In this document: positions 42,644 through 51,121 of the stretch, piece after piece
How the letters are laid out: every line of letters begins with the position of its first letter
Numbering within the stretch: position 1 is the first letter of the stretch
Assembly (NCBI GenBank): GCA_031415015.1
Contig: JANOQT010000020.1
Location: forward strand, 1-64,000
DNA length: 64,000 nt
Direction: 5' to 3'
Source of the DNA: JAUYQR01 sp031415015
Lineage (GTDB): Bacteria; Pseudomonadota; Alphaproteobacteria; Rhodobacterales; Rhodobacteraceae
The notes under the pieces: model-generated
The model's database searches: none
What the model was told of the DNA's origin: nothing
Seen by the model: the letters and a program-made list of their open reading frames with translations, nothing else
Made by a program: the position numbers and the translations under genes

Positions 42644-43327
42644 ATGATCCGTATCGAAAATCTGTCGAAATCCTTCACCCTGCACAATCAGGGCAGTGCC
42701 GTGATCCCGGTCATGGAAGGGGCGGCGCTGACCGTTTCCCCCGGCGAATGTGTCGGGCTGACCGGGCAGTCGGGGGCCGGGAAATCCACCCTGATGCGGA
42801 TGGTCTACGGAAATTACCTGACGGCGGGCGGCCGCCTTCTGGTGGACGGGCTGGATGTGGCTCAGGCGGCACCGCGCCAGATCATCACTCTGCGCCGCCA
42901 GACGCTGGGCTACGTCAGCCAGTTCCTGCGCGTGGTACCCCGTGTGCCAACGCTGGATGTGGTGGCGGAACCCTTGCTGGCACTCGGGGTCGCCGCAGAT
43001 ACCGCCCGCGACCGTGCTGCCACCTTGCTCGCGCGCCTCAACATCCCGGAACGGCTCTGGGCCCTGTCGCCCACCACCTTCTCGGGTGGCGAACAACAGC
43101 GCGTCAACATCGCGCGCGGCTTTGCCCACATTTATCCGGCCTTGCTGCTGGACGAACCCACCGCCAGTCTGGATGCCGCGAACCGCGAGGTTGTCCTGAC
43201 CCTGATCCTTGAGGCAAAGGCGCGCGGTGCCGCCATCCTTGGCATCTTTCATGACGAGGCGGCACGGGCGCGGATCTGCGACCGTCTGGTCGATGTGACC
43301 GGCTTCACCCCACGGGCCGCCGCATGA
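42644..43327 (+). CDS. phnL: C-P lyase ABC-type subunit PhnL
   Basis: 227 aa. An ABC ATPase of the lipoprotein-export-like branch: Walker A GQSGAGKST, the PhnL-typical RRQTLGYVSQFLRVVPRVP, signature FSGGEQQRVNIARGF and Walker B LLLDEPTASLDAANR. It works with PhnG, H and I in forming the phosphonate ribonucleotide. It starts 4 nt after the phnK stop, and its TGA overlaps the phnN start (ATGA). Confidence 0.94.
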   Translation: MIRIENLSKSFTLHNQGSAVIPVMEGAALTVSPGECVGLTGQSGAGKSTLMRMVYGNYLTAGGRLLVDGLDVAQAAPRQIITLRRQTLGYVSQFLRVVPRVPTLDVVAEPLLALGVAADTARDRAATLLARLNIPERLWALSPTTFSGGEQQRVNIARGFAHIYPALLLDEPTASLDAANREVVLTLILEAKARGAAILGIFHDEAARARICDRLVDVTGFTPRAAA

Positions 43328-43848
43328 TCTTTGCCGTTGTCGGGCCGTCGGGCGCGGGCAAGGACACGCTGATCGCCGGGGCCATGGCCGCCCGGCCCGA
43401 CCTGCGACTGGCGCGCCGCGTGATTACCCGGCCCGCCGATGCGGGCGGCGAGGATTTCGACAGCATCACCGAAACCGCCTTTGCCGCGCGCAAGGCCCAG
43501 GGCGAGTTTGCACTGAACTGGGATGCGCACGGGTTGCGCTACGCCATTCCCTGGGCTCAGATCGAAGGCCCGGGTCCGGTGATTTTCAACGGCTCGCGCG
43601 CGGCCCTGCCCTTGGCACAGGCGGTGTTTCCAGACCTGCGGGTGATCCTGATCACCGCCCTTGACGCAGTTCTGGCCGCCCGCCTCGCCGCCCGCGCGCG
43701 CGAAGATGCCGCCGACATCCGGTCCCGTCTGGCGCGGGCAGCCTTCGCGCTGCCAGGCGGCATTCAGGCCGTCACGGTGATGAATGACACAACACCCGAA
43801 CACGGCATCGCACAGCTTCTGGCGGCGCTTCAGCCGGTCAGGGCATAG
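43324..43848 (+). CDS. phnN: Ribose 1,5-bisphosphate phosphokinase PhnN
   Basis: 174 aa. PhnN phosphorylates ribose 1,5-bisphosphate to PRPP, salvaging the sugar left by the C-P lyase. It has a guanylate-kinase-like P-loop GPSGAGKDTLI at the N-terminus, the RRVITRPADAGGEDFDS segment, GLRYAIPW and VIFNGSRAALPLA. Last gene of the phnG-N operon. Its 3' end overlaps the convergent DUF1045 gene by 19 nt. Its substrate is normally supplied by PhnP, which is not encoded here. Confidence 0.93.
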   Translation: MIFAVVGPSGAGKDTLIAGAMAARPDLRLARRVITRPADAGGEDFDSITETAFAARKAQGEFALNWDAHGLRYAIPWAQIEGPGPVIFNGSRAALPLAQAVFPDLRVILITALDAVLAARLAARAREDAADIRSRLARAAFALPGGIQAVTVMNDTTPEHGIAQLLAALQPVRA

Positions 43849-44477
43849 CGGTGCAACAGCTGGAACTCGCCCCCTGCGTCTTCGCCGAACAGGCACAGAT
43901 CCTCGATCACGAACGGGCGCGGGAGCACTGGCGCAAAGTGGTCCTGCAAGAAACGCGCCACAGTCGGGGCCTGATCAGCCGGCAACCGGTCGGTCAGCGT
44001 CAGATGAAATACGAACTCCTCCATCACATACGGATAGCCCCAGCGGTCAAGCAGCTCCCGCTGGCGCGGCGTCAGCCGTTCCGGACGGCGGCGGGCGATC
44101 TCGGCCCCGGTCAGGGCCGCGCGCAGCCCGTCCGTACCCTCGACAACCGCCGCCCCCAAAGCCAGCAACGCCGCCTCGCACCCAACGGGCGTCAGCGCCA
44201 GATACCCCTGCAGGTCCTCCAGCCGCAGCCCGTCACACCGGACCGGTGCAAGCCGCGCCGCAAGCCCGGCAACCGCATCCGCCACATCCCCACCACTCAG
44301 CCCCGCCGCAACCCGGAACGGCGCGCGCAACGTGCCGTGAAACCCGTACCGGCGCGCATCCGCAGTGATCCCCGCCAAACCCGGCTGCCCCGTCACCGCA
44401 TCACGCCCCAGCCACCCGGCGGCACGGTCAGCAAACCCACCCGCACGGGGCGCATAATACACAGCGAAGCGCTTCAT
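43830..44477 (-). CDS. DUF1045 phosphonate-operon protein, 2H phosphoesterase superfamily
   Basis: 215 aa from ATG 44477 (MKRFAVYYAP); ATG 44486 would add three residues. Both catalytic HxT motifs of the 2H phosphoesterase superfamily are present: GFHGTLRAPF and VFHLTLTDRL. The family is regularly found in phn operons. Known 2H enzymes open cyclic phosphodiesters, including 1'',2''-cyclic phosphates of ADP-ribose. The C-P lyase pathway makes 5-phosphoribosyl 1,2-cyclic phosphate, normally opened by PhnP, and no PhnP is seen here. I infer this protein fills that step. It lies between phnN and phnM on the opposite strand. Confidence 0.88.
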   Translation of the reverse strand: MKRFAVYYAPRAGGFADRAAGWLGRDAVTGQPGLAGITADARRYGFHGTLRAPFRVAAGLSGGDVADAVAGLAARLAPVRCDGLRLEDLQGYLALTPVGCEAALLALGAAVVEGTDGLRAALTGAEIARRRPERLTPRQRELLDRWGYPYVMEEFVFHLTLTDRLPADQAPTVARFLQDHFAPVLPRPFVIEDLCLFGEDAGGEFQLLHRYALTG

Positions 44478-44580
44478 CTCATCCATTCCGGTTGGCCTAC
44501 CCGCGCTTTGTCACACGCATGTGACGGCCCGCTGGCATCAAGCCGTTCCCGCACGCCGGCCACAAGACAGGACTGACGCC

Positions 44581-45720
44581 ATGACAGACACCATCCTCGC
44601 CAACGCCACCCTCGTCCTCCCCGACGGCACCCTGCGCGGGCAGATCCGCATGGCCGAAGGCCGCATCACCGACATCGCCGAAGGCCGCACCGTCCCCCAG
44701 GGGGCCATCGATTGCAACGGCGACCTCGTGATGCCCGGCCTGATCGAGCTGCACACCGACAACCTCGAACGCCACATCGAACCCCGCCCCAAGGTCAACT
44801 GGCCGCATCAGGCCGCCATCGTCGCCCATGACGCCGAACTGGCCAGCGTCGGCATCACCACCGTGTTCGACGCCCTTCGCGTCGGCTCCGTCACCTCCGG
44901 CGGCAAGGCCAGCTACGGCGAATACGCCCGCGCCCTCGCCGACGAAATCCTCGACCTGCGCACCAAAGGTGCCCTTAAGATCAGCCACTTCCTCCACCTG
45001 CGCGCCGAGGTCTGCTCCGAAACCCTCATCGACGAACTGGCCAAATTCGGCCCCGCCGACCGCATCGGCATCGTCAGCCTGATGGACCACACCCCCGGCG
45101 AACGCCAGTTCCGCGACCTCTCCAAACTCTGGGACTACATGGGCAGCAAGCGCGGCATGACCACCGCTGACTTCGACGACCACGTCACCCAGATGCGCGC
45201 CATCCGCGACCGCCTTGGCACCGCCCACGAGGCCGCCGCCGTGTCCGAGGCCCGCCGCTACGGCGCCACCCTCGCCAGCCACGACGACACCACCGCCGGT
45301 CAGGTCGCGGTCAGCGCCGCGCACGGCGTCCACTTCGCCGAGTTTCCCACCACCTCCGAGGCCGCAACCGCCTGCCAGACCCACGGCATCAAGGTGATGA
45401 TGGGCGCGCCGAACCTGATCCGCGGCGGCAGCCACTCCGGCAACGTCGCCGCCGCCGCACTGGCCGAAGACGGGCTTCTCGACATCCTGTCCTCCGACTA
45501 CGTCCCGTCCTCGCTTCTGTCCGGAGCCCTGATGCTGGGCGACCTCTGGGGCAACATGGCCCACGGCATCGCCACCGTCACCACCGCCCCCGCACAGGCC
45601 ACCGGCCTCTCCGACCGAGGCCACCTGACCGAGGGCGCCCGCGCCGACCTCATCCGCGTGGCAAGGGTAGGGACTGCGGGAGCGGTGCGCGGGGTCTGGG
45701 TGGAGGGGGTGAGGGGGTAA
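44581..45720 (+). CDS. phnM: Alpha-D-ribose 1-methylphosphonate 5-triphosphate diphosphatase PhnM
   Basis: 379 aa from ATG 44581; the longer frame to 44521 is unsupported. PhnM removes pyrophosphate from the phosphonate ribose triphosphate before PhnJ acts. It is an amidohydrolase-fold enzyme with the metal motif GLIELHTDNLERH, HFLHLRAEVCSE, LMDHTPGERQF, LASHDDTTAGQV and HFAEFPTTSEAA, ending ILSSDYVPSSLL. It stands alone with its own roughly 100-nt leader, divergent from the DUF1045 gene. Confidence 0.95.
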   Translation: MTDTILANATLVLPDGTLRGQIRMAEGRITDIAEGRTVPQGAIDCNGDLVMPGLIELHTDNLERHIEPRPKVNWPHQAAIVAHDAELASVGITTVFDALRVGSVTSGGKASYGEYARALADEILDLRTKGALKISHFLHLRAEVCSETLIDELAKFGPADRIGIVSLMDHTPGERQFRDLSKLWDYMGSKRGMTTADFDDHVTQMRAIRDRLGTAHEAAAVSEARRYGATLASHDDTTAGQVAVSAAHGVHFAEFPTTSEAATACQTHGIKVMMGAPNLIRGGSHSGNVAAAALAEDGLLDILSSDYVPSSLLSGALMLGDLWGNMAHGIATVTTAPAQATGLSDRGHLTEGARADLIRVARVGTAGAVRGVWVEGVRG

Positions 45721-46022
45721 CGTATAGGAGTTGGGTACGACCAAAGCCCAAACGGTTCCGCCAAAACCCCTGCCGCCTCTCACGACCTGTCACCCCGGCG
45801 AAGGCCGGGGTCCAGAGGGCTCACCCACAATTTCGATGCCCTCAACGCCGACACAAATGCACCATTTGCGGGCAGAGAAGGCGTGCCCCAACGCAACGCA
45901 ATTCGAGGCGGTTGGGTCGGCGCTGAAGATCGGGAATGACGGGTTGGATTGACGATGCAAAAATTGACTGCGTAGACTATCAGAACTTCTGCAACGTCTC
46001 TTTCCAACCGGAGTTTCGTCAA
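45721..46022. other. Spacer between phnM and the OLD-like gene with a palindromic repeat
   Basis: About 300 nt. The perfect hairpin CCCCGGC (45793-45799) GAAG GCCGGGG (45804-45810) is followed by TCCAG, and near the far end stands CGGGAATGACGGG (about 45931-45943). This pair of ends resembles the abundant alphaproteobacterial intergenic palindromes of the type CCCGGC...GCCGGGGTCCAG. An alternative upstream start for the nuclease gene (ATG 45936) lies within it. No separate gene is seen. Confidence 0.5.
45793..45810. repeat. Perfect 7-bp GC palindrome, intergenic repeat-like element
   Basis: CCCCGGC-GAAG-GCCGGGG followed by TCCAG. No T-run follows, so it is not a standard terminator. The form is that of a dispersed palindromic repeat. 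Confidence 0.6.
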
Positions 46023-47687
46023 GTGAAGAAGCCAACAGTGTCAATCTCAAGAGTCACCTTTTCGAGCGGTCAGGCAATTGAATTTAATCCTCAAGATAAA
46101 ATAATCCTTGTTGGACCAAATAATAGTGGAAAGTCGCAAACTCTGAGAGAAATTCTTGCCATTACAAAGGAAGGTGATCAACATCGTGCCGTAATAGTTA
46201 AGAAACTTGAACTAGACAAGATTGGAACGGAAGACGATCTTCGTGCCTTTCTTGAATCCGAGGCGACATATCGCGATAGTCACTATAGCTATAAAAGCTG
46301 GAATCTTCCACAACATTTAGTCAAATTCTGGAATCAACCCTATCTCCATAACATGCTGTCAAATGGTTTCATGAAGAATATTGACGCAAATGATCGACTG
46401 AGAATCTGCGACCAGCAACCCAGCATCGCAGAAGAAGACCAAAAGTCGAAACCTCAGCATGTTCTCTACGACAGTGCAGCACTAATGAGTAAGATAAGTA
46501 TTCTCTTTAGACAAGCATTCGGTCAAGATCTTTTGATCAATTTTCGAGGCGGTCGTCTAATTCCAATTCACACAGGTAATACCCCTGCCAAGAAGCTCAA
46601 GGATAAGGTAAGCGATGATTATGTACAAGCTGTAAGAGCAAATCCACTCTTGGATAAACAGGGAGACGGGATGAAGAGTTATGCGGGAATACTATTCGAG
46701 GCGATAGTCGATGATCTAGACATTACGCTGATAGACGAGCCAGAGGCCTTCCTGCATCCTCCACAGATGAGACGTTTAGGAGCAACATTGGCCTCTGAAG
46801 TAAGGGGCCAGTTAGTGATTGCAACTCATAGTAGTGATATTCTTCGTGGATTCCTGGAAGGCACCAAGGGTAATGTTCGGATCATTAGAATACGCCGCGA
46901 TGGCGATCAGAACATCGTTGCTGAGGCTCCTCCCGAAGTGATCAAAGAATTGTGGACACGACCGACTCTTCGATACTCGAATGCTCTTGAGGGCATATTT
47001 CATGAGCAAACTATCATTTGCGAAGATGATAGTGATTGTAGATTGATCAATGCCGTAGCCGACCACCTTGAGGCAGAAGATGGCACGCCTTGGTTAGACA
47101 CGGCCTACGTACCAACAGGCGGGAAGCATGGAATTCCAAAAGTCGCTAGGGTCTTGCGGAAGGTTGGGGTTCCTGTAAAAGCAATCTTTGACCTTGATCT
47201 ATTGTCAGAAGTCAGCTTGATCAGGGAGACAGTAGAAGCATTTGGTGGTGATTGGAGCGATCTGCAGACATCTTGGAAACGCTTGGATGCGGCGGTTCGA
47301 GACGGAATAAGTCAGAAATCTAATTTTGCGATTAAGTCTGAAATTAGGGCACTTATAGAAAATGCTGAGATGGACGAATTGCCACGCCTTGAGATTCAAG
47401 AGGCAATGAAGAACGGGAAGCCATGGACCATGGTGAAAAGATTTGGCTCTAGCCTCATTCCGAGCGGTTCAGCCCAGAGAGACTTCGCAAACTTGCGTAG
47501 TGGTCTCGAAAGCATAGGAATTTATGTAGTCTCGGTTGGAGAGATTGAAAGCTTTTGTAAAGATGTAGACTCGCATGGACCCGCGTTCGTCAACAAGCTA
47601 CTTGCCGATGTTCCCTTGGGCGATGAGCGCCTTTCCGACTTGCGGTCCTTCGTTCGTCGGGTACACTTCGGTGCCCACAGCCCGTGA
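46023..47687 (+). CDS. Solitary OLD-like AAA ATPase / TOPRIM nuclease
   Basis: 554 aa from the GTG at 46023 (GGAG nine bases upstream, just before the ATPase fold begins); the ATG at 45936 would add 29 residues. The ABC-type ATPase half has Walker A GPNNSGKS (31-38), a signature-like GDGMKSYAGI, Walker B ITLIDEPEAFLHP (about 234-246) and IATHSSDIL (267-275). The TOPRIM half has IICEDDSD with Glu334 and then AIFDLDLLSE with Asp390 and Asp392. This order is that of OLD-family nucleases, many of which act in phage defence. No UvrD-like or reverse-transcriptase partner is adjacent. The gene is visibly AT-richer than everything around it, which indicates transfer. Confidence 0.8.
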   Translation: MKKPTVSISRVTFSSGQAIEFNPQDKIILVGPNNSGKSQTLREILAITKEGDQHRAVIVKKLELDKIGTEDDLRAFLESEATYRDSHYSYKSWNLPQHLVKFWNQPYLHNMLSNGFMKNIDANDRLRICDQQPSIAEEDQKSKPQHVLYDSAALMSKISILFRQAFGQDLLINFRGGRLIPIHTGNTPAKKLKDKVSDDYVQAVRANPLLDKQGDGMKSYAGILFEAIVDDLDITLIDEPEAFLHPPQMRRLGATLASEVRGQLVIATHSSDILRGFLEGTKGNVRIIRIRRDGDQNIVAEAPPEVIKELWTRPTLRYSNALEGIFHEQTIICEDDSDCRLINAVADHLEAEDGTPWLDTAYVPTGGKHGIPKVARVLRKVGVPVKAIFDLDLLSEVSLIRETVEAFGGDWSDLQTSWKRLDAAVRDGISQKSNFAIKSEIRALIENAEMDELPRLEIQEAMKNGKPWTMVKRFGSSLIPSGSAQRDFANLRSGLESIGIYVVSVGEIESFCKDVDSHGPAFVNKLLADVPLGDERLSDLRSFVRRVHFGAHSP

Positions 47688-47831
47688 TGCGAAGAATATC
47701 TCGTGCCTCATGAATGTCGCCCCCTTCCCCCACCAACTCCCAAACCCCACCCCGAAAGCCCTTGCGGCCCCCAACACTCCCTCAAACCTTAACAAACCCT
47801 GAATCCCGCACCCCTAACCCCTTGATTTCCC

Positions 47832-48824
47832 TCACCCCACACTCTTGTCCACGCGTGGACATCCCCCCATCAGCCCCGCCACATCCAGCATCCGGTTGGA
47901 AAATCCCCACTCATTATCGTACCACCCGAACACCCGCAGCAGCCCCTGCGGCGTCACCCGCGTTTCCGGGCAGGCCATCACGATACTCTCCCCCCGCGCC
48001 CGCATATCCGTGGACACCAAAGCCCGGTCCGTAGCCCCGATCACCCCGCCGACCCCCCGAAACGCCGCATTCACCGCCTCCACCGAAGCCGCCTTTGAGG
48101 TCACCACCGAAAGGTCCACACAAGACACCGACGCGACCGGCACCCGCACCGCCGACCCCCCGATCCGTCCCGCCAACCCCGGCAAGACCACATCCAGCAA
48201 CCGCTGCGCCGAGGTCGTGGTCGGCACCATCGACAAAGCCGCCGCCCGCGACCGTGCAAAATCAACCGCGGGCGCATCCACCGTGGGCTGCGACCCGGTG
48301 TAGCAGTGGATCGTCGTCATCGACCCCGTCACTACCCCCCACTCCCGGTCAATCAACCGCACCAACGGCGCCAGAGCATTTGTCGTGCAGGACGCGTTCG
48401 ATACGATCCGCTGGGCCCGCAACTCACCCTCATTCGCCCCCAGAACCACCGTCACATCCGCCACCGCTGACGGCCCCGAGATCAGCACCCGCCGCGCCCC
48501 GGCTGCCAACCCCCGCTCAGCCACATCCCGGCCGGTGCACTCCATCACCACATCGACATCCGATAGATCGAGCGTCGAGATATCCGCCACCCGGTGCAGT
48601 GGCAGCACCCTGCCATTGACCACCAGCGCCCCGCCCTCCAGCGAGACGGTGCCCCGCCACGGCCCAAAAGTGCTGTCATACTCGAACAAATAGGCGCACA
48701 TCTCAGGCGCTGCGATATCATTGATCCCGACAATCTCCAGCCCCGGCCATTCCTCGGGCCGACCAGCCCAGGCCCGGACGACTGACCGACCGATCCGACC
48801 GAACCCATTCACAAAGACACGCAT
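47832..48824 (-). CDS. Type I glyceraldehyde-3-phosphate dehydrogenase family protein
   Basis: 330 aa. NAD-binding N-terminus VFVNGFGRIGRSVVRAWAG, the catalytic cysteine in SNASCTTNALAPLV, the activating histidine in TTIHCYTGSQPT, and the ending FGWYDNEWGFSNRMLD are all present. It oxidises an aldose phosphate, either glyceraldehyde 3-phosphate or erythrose 4-phosphate. It is divergent from canonical gap in the substrate-loop region (SMVPTTTSAQRLLDVVLPGL) and is not in a glycolytic operon, so it may be an accessory paralogue. It ends with a 14-bp palindrome, GTCCACGCGTGGAC, inside the last codons. bhcD lies about 90 nt upstream on the same strand. Confidence 0.82.
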   Translation of the reverse strand: MRVFVNGFGRIGRSVVRAWAGRPEEWPGLEIVGINDIAAPEMCAYLFEYDSTFGPWRGTVSLEGGALVVNGRVLPLHRVADISTLDLSDVDVVMECTGRDVAERGLAAGARRVLISGPSAVADVTVVLGANEGELRAQRIVSNASCTTNALAPLVRLIDREWGVVTGSMTTIHCYTGSQPTVDAPAVDFARSRAAALSMVPTTTSAQRLLDVVLPGLAGRIGGSAVRVPVASVSCVDLSVVTSKAASVEAVNAAFRGVGGVIGATDRALVSTDMRARGESIVMACPETRVTPQGLLRVFGWYDNEWGFSNRMLDVAGLMGGCPRVDKSVG

Positions 48825-48915
48825 GATACGACCCCACAGACTAGGGCCATGTCAGACCATGCCCGCGCAGCCGGTTCAACAGCAGTTGCGCAAAACTTGC
48901 ATCCGTTACATGGCT

Positions 48916-49875
48916 CTAGACGGATACTTCGATCCCCAATCCACGTTCGAGCGCGCGCTGCAAAGCCATGGCGGCGACGGCAAGATCCTGAAGCCCGACA
49001 CCAGTTCCGTCGAAGAGGGTGATCTCTTCTGTGCTCCGTCGTCCGGGATGCGCCCCGGTCAGGACCGCGCCCAAGGGCGTGATAGACGCCGCGTGGATCA
49101 GCCCGTCCGCTACAGCGTGCTGGGCCTCGCCCAAAGTGACCGATTGTGCGACCTCATCGGCGAACACCGTTGCGCGAGCCAGAAGCGCTGGCTCCACCTC
49201 CTGTTTGCCGACAGTATCGGTTCCCATGCAGGCCAGATGCGTGCCCGCGCTGACGTGCGCGCTCATTAGACTGGCGGTCGGGCTGGAGGTTATCGTCACG
49301 ATGACATCCGCGTCCGCCATTCGCTCCAGCGGCACAGCTTCGAAGGGCAGACCGAGTTCGGCAGCGATGGACCCAAGCTTTCCCAGCATTTCGGGATGCA
49401 GATTCCATGCGATCACCTTTTCAAACTGCCGTACCCGCGCGGCGGCACGCAGCTGGAACCCGGCCTGATGACCCGCGCCGACCATTCCCAGGACTTTCGC
49501 ATCCCGCCGTGCCAGCCGGTCGATGGAAATCGCCGAGGCAGCCGCTGTCCGCAGCGCCGTCAACAACCCGCCGCCCACCATCGCCGTTGGCCGCCCCGTC
49601 TCCGGGTCGAACAGAAACACCGTCGACTGATGATTGATGATCCCTTTCGCCGCATTCCCCGGGAAATACCCCCCGGCCTTTACGCCCAACTGCCCCGCTG
49701 ACCGATCCAACCCGGATTTGAAGCCATATTGCCGACCCTCGCCCAAAGCCTCGCGCACTACGGGAAAATTGTAGGCCTCTCCCCGTGCCATCGCCGCAAA
49801 GCAGGCTTCCACAGCGGCAAACGCATCCTGAGCAGACACCAGATCAGCGATCAACGCCTCGGGAATAATCAACAT
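48916..49875 (-). CDS. bhcD: Iminosuccinate reductase BhcD
   Basis: 319 aa, ornithine cyclodeaminase/mu-crystallin family. In the beta-hydroxyaspartate cycle BhcD reduces iminosuccinate to L-aspartate with NADH. Family features are GEAYNFPVVREALGEGRQYG, the substrate-site lysine in LGVKAGGYFPGN, GGGLLTALRTAAASAISI, and the dinucleotide loop VLGMVGAGHQAGFQLRA. Position and order (bhcA-bhcB-bhcC-bhcD on one strand) decide the name over other family members. The AAATATCC element lies just upstream of the start. Confidence 0.9.
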   Translation of the reverse strand: MLIIPEALIADLVSAQDAFAAVEACFAAMARGEAYNFPVVREALGEGRQYGFKSGLDRSAGQLGVKAGGYFPGNAAKGIINHQSTVFLFDPETGRPTAMVGGGLLTALRTAAASAISIDRLARRDAKVLGMVGAGHQAGFQLRAAARVRQFEKVIAWNLHPEMLGKLGSIAAELGLPFEAVPLERMADADVIVTITSSPTASLMSAHVSAGTHLACMGTDTVGKQEVEPALLARATVFADEVAQSVTLGEAQHAVADGLIHAASITPLGAVLTGAHPGRRSTEEITLFDGTGVGLQDLAVAAMALQRALERGLGIEVSV

Positions 49876-49886
49876 CTTCTTTGCAC

Positions 49887-49919
49887 TTTCATCTTGGCCA
49901 AAATATCCCCGCCGGAGGC
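49887..49919 (+). repeat. Dispersed intergenic element, copy 4 (TTCATCT...AAATATCC)
   Basis: tTTCATCTTGGCCA then AAATATCC, CCGCCGG. It lies between bhcC and bhcD, about 10 nt upstream of the bhcD start on the opposite strand. There is no long hairpin in this copy, only GCCGGAGGC at its end. Confidence 0.55.
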
Positions 49920-49953
49920 ATCCAACGGCACCGAATGCACCGCACGGACAGCC

Positions 49954-51117
49954 TCAATAAGCCTTGCCGCGCGCCGACACCGGCCAGACGACTTCAACCT
50001 TGCCACCACGCACGCCCACGTACCAGTCGTGAACATTGCACGTCGGGTCGCAGTGGCCCGGCACCAGCTTCAGCTTGTCATTGACCTTGAGCACACCACT
50101 CAGATCCTCGACCACCCCATGCTCGTCGGAGCATTTGACGTATTTCACGTCTGTCCGTCCGAATACCACCGGCAGCCCGCTATCCACCGATTGCGCCTTC
50201 AACCCGGCATCGACGATTGCCTTGTCCGCCTTGGCATGACTCATCACCGAGGTCAGGATGAACAGCGCGTTTTCCCATTCGCCCTGGTCAATCCGCTTGC
50301 CGTCCTTGTCAAGGATCCGCCCGTAATCGGCATCCATGAACGCATAGCTGCCGCACTGAAGTTCGTTGTAAACCCCTGACGTACTCTCAAAATAGTAGCT
50401 GCCCGTGCCGCCGCCGCCGACGATGTCGCAGGTGATCCCGTCAGCCTTCAGCGTGTCGACAGCATCCTTCACCTGTGCAACGGCCAGCGCGATCTTGGTC
50501 TTGCGGTCCTCGTAGCTGTCCATGTGCTGCATCGCGCCCTGATAGGCCTGAATGCCGGAAAACTTCAACCCCGGCGCGGCGGCGATGGCCTTGGCCAGCA
50601 TGACCACTTCGGGTGTCGTCTTCACGCCGCAACGCCCGGCACCGCAGTCAATCTCGACCAGACATTCGATGGTGGTGCCGTGCCGCATGGCAGCAGCGCT
50701 CAGATCGGCGACGTTTTCCAGCATGTCCACGCAGCAGATGGTCCGCGCGCCCAGTTTCGGCAACCGTGCCAGCCGGTCGATCTTGGCCGGGTCGCGCACC
50801 TGATTGCTGACCAGAACATCCTTGATGCCGCCGCGCGCAAAGACTTCGGCCTCGGAAACCTTCTGACAGCAGACGCCCACGGACCCGCCAAGGGTTTCTT
50901 GCAGCAGGGCCACGTCCACCGATTTATGCATCTTGCCGTGCACCCGATGCCGCATCCCATGCGCCTTCGCATAGTCGCCCATCTTCTTGATGTTGCGCTC
51001 CAGCGCGTCGAGATCAAGGACCAGACAGGGCGTCTGGATGTCCTTCTCGTCCATCCCCGGCAGGGCGGGGATGTCGTAGCCGACCTCAAGACCTTCGAAA
51101 TTTGCGTGGCTGTTCAT
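49954..51117 (-). CDS. bhcC: 3-hydroxy-D-aspartate aldolase BhcC
   Basis: 387 aa, D-threonine aldolase-type PLP enzyme of the alanine-racemase fold. BhcC condenses glycine and glyoxylate to (2R,3S)-beta-hydroxyaspartate, the first carbon-joining step of the cycle. It has DIQTPCLVLDLDALERNIKK at the N-terminus and the PLP lysine K62 in RVHGKMHKSVDVALL. IVGGGGTGSYYFESTSGVYN binds phosphate, and the metal site lies in LVPGHCDPTCNVHDWYVGVR. The ATG at 51117 lies 4 nt after the bhcB stop codon, so they are cotranscribed. Confidence 0.93.
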   Translation of the reverse strand: MNSHANFEGLEVGYDIPALPGMDEKDIQTPCLVLDLDALERNIKKMGDYAKAHGMRHRVHGKMHKSVDVALLQETLGGSVGVCCQKVSEAEVFARGGIKDVLVSNQVRDPAKIDRLARLPKLGARTICCVDMLENVADLSAAAMRHGTTIECLVEIDCGAGRCGVKTTPEVVMLAKAIAAAPGLKFSGIQAYQGAMQHMDSYEDRKTKIALAVAQVKDAVDTLKADGITCDIVGGGGTGSYYFESTSGVYNELQCGSYAFMDADYGRILDKDGKRIDQGEWENALFILTSVMSHAKADKAIVDAGLKAQSVDSGLPVVFGRTDVKYVKCSDEHGVVEDLSGVLKVNDKLKLVPGHCDPTCNVHDWYVGVRGGKVEVVWPVSARGKAY

Positions 51118-51121
51118 GATG

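Noticed and set aside
45793..45810. Terminator for phnM
   Set aside because: A perfect stem but no T-run, so I treat it as a palindromic repeat.
47845..47861. 14-bp palindrome GTCCACGCGTGGAC as a regulator site
   Set aside because: It lies within the last codons of the GAPDH-like gene and can be explained by coding sequence. It has no partner site.
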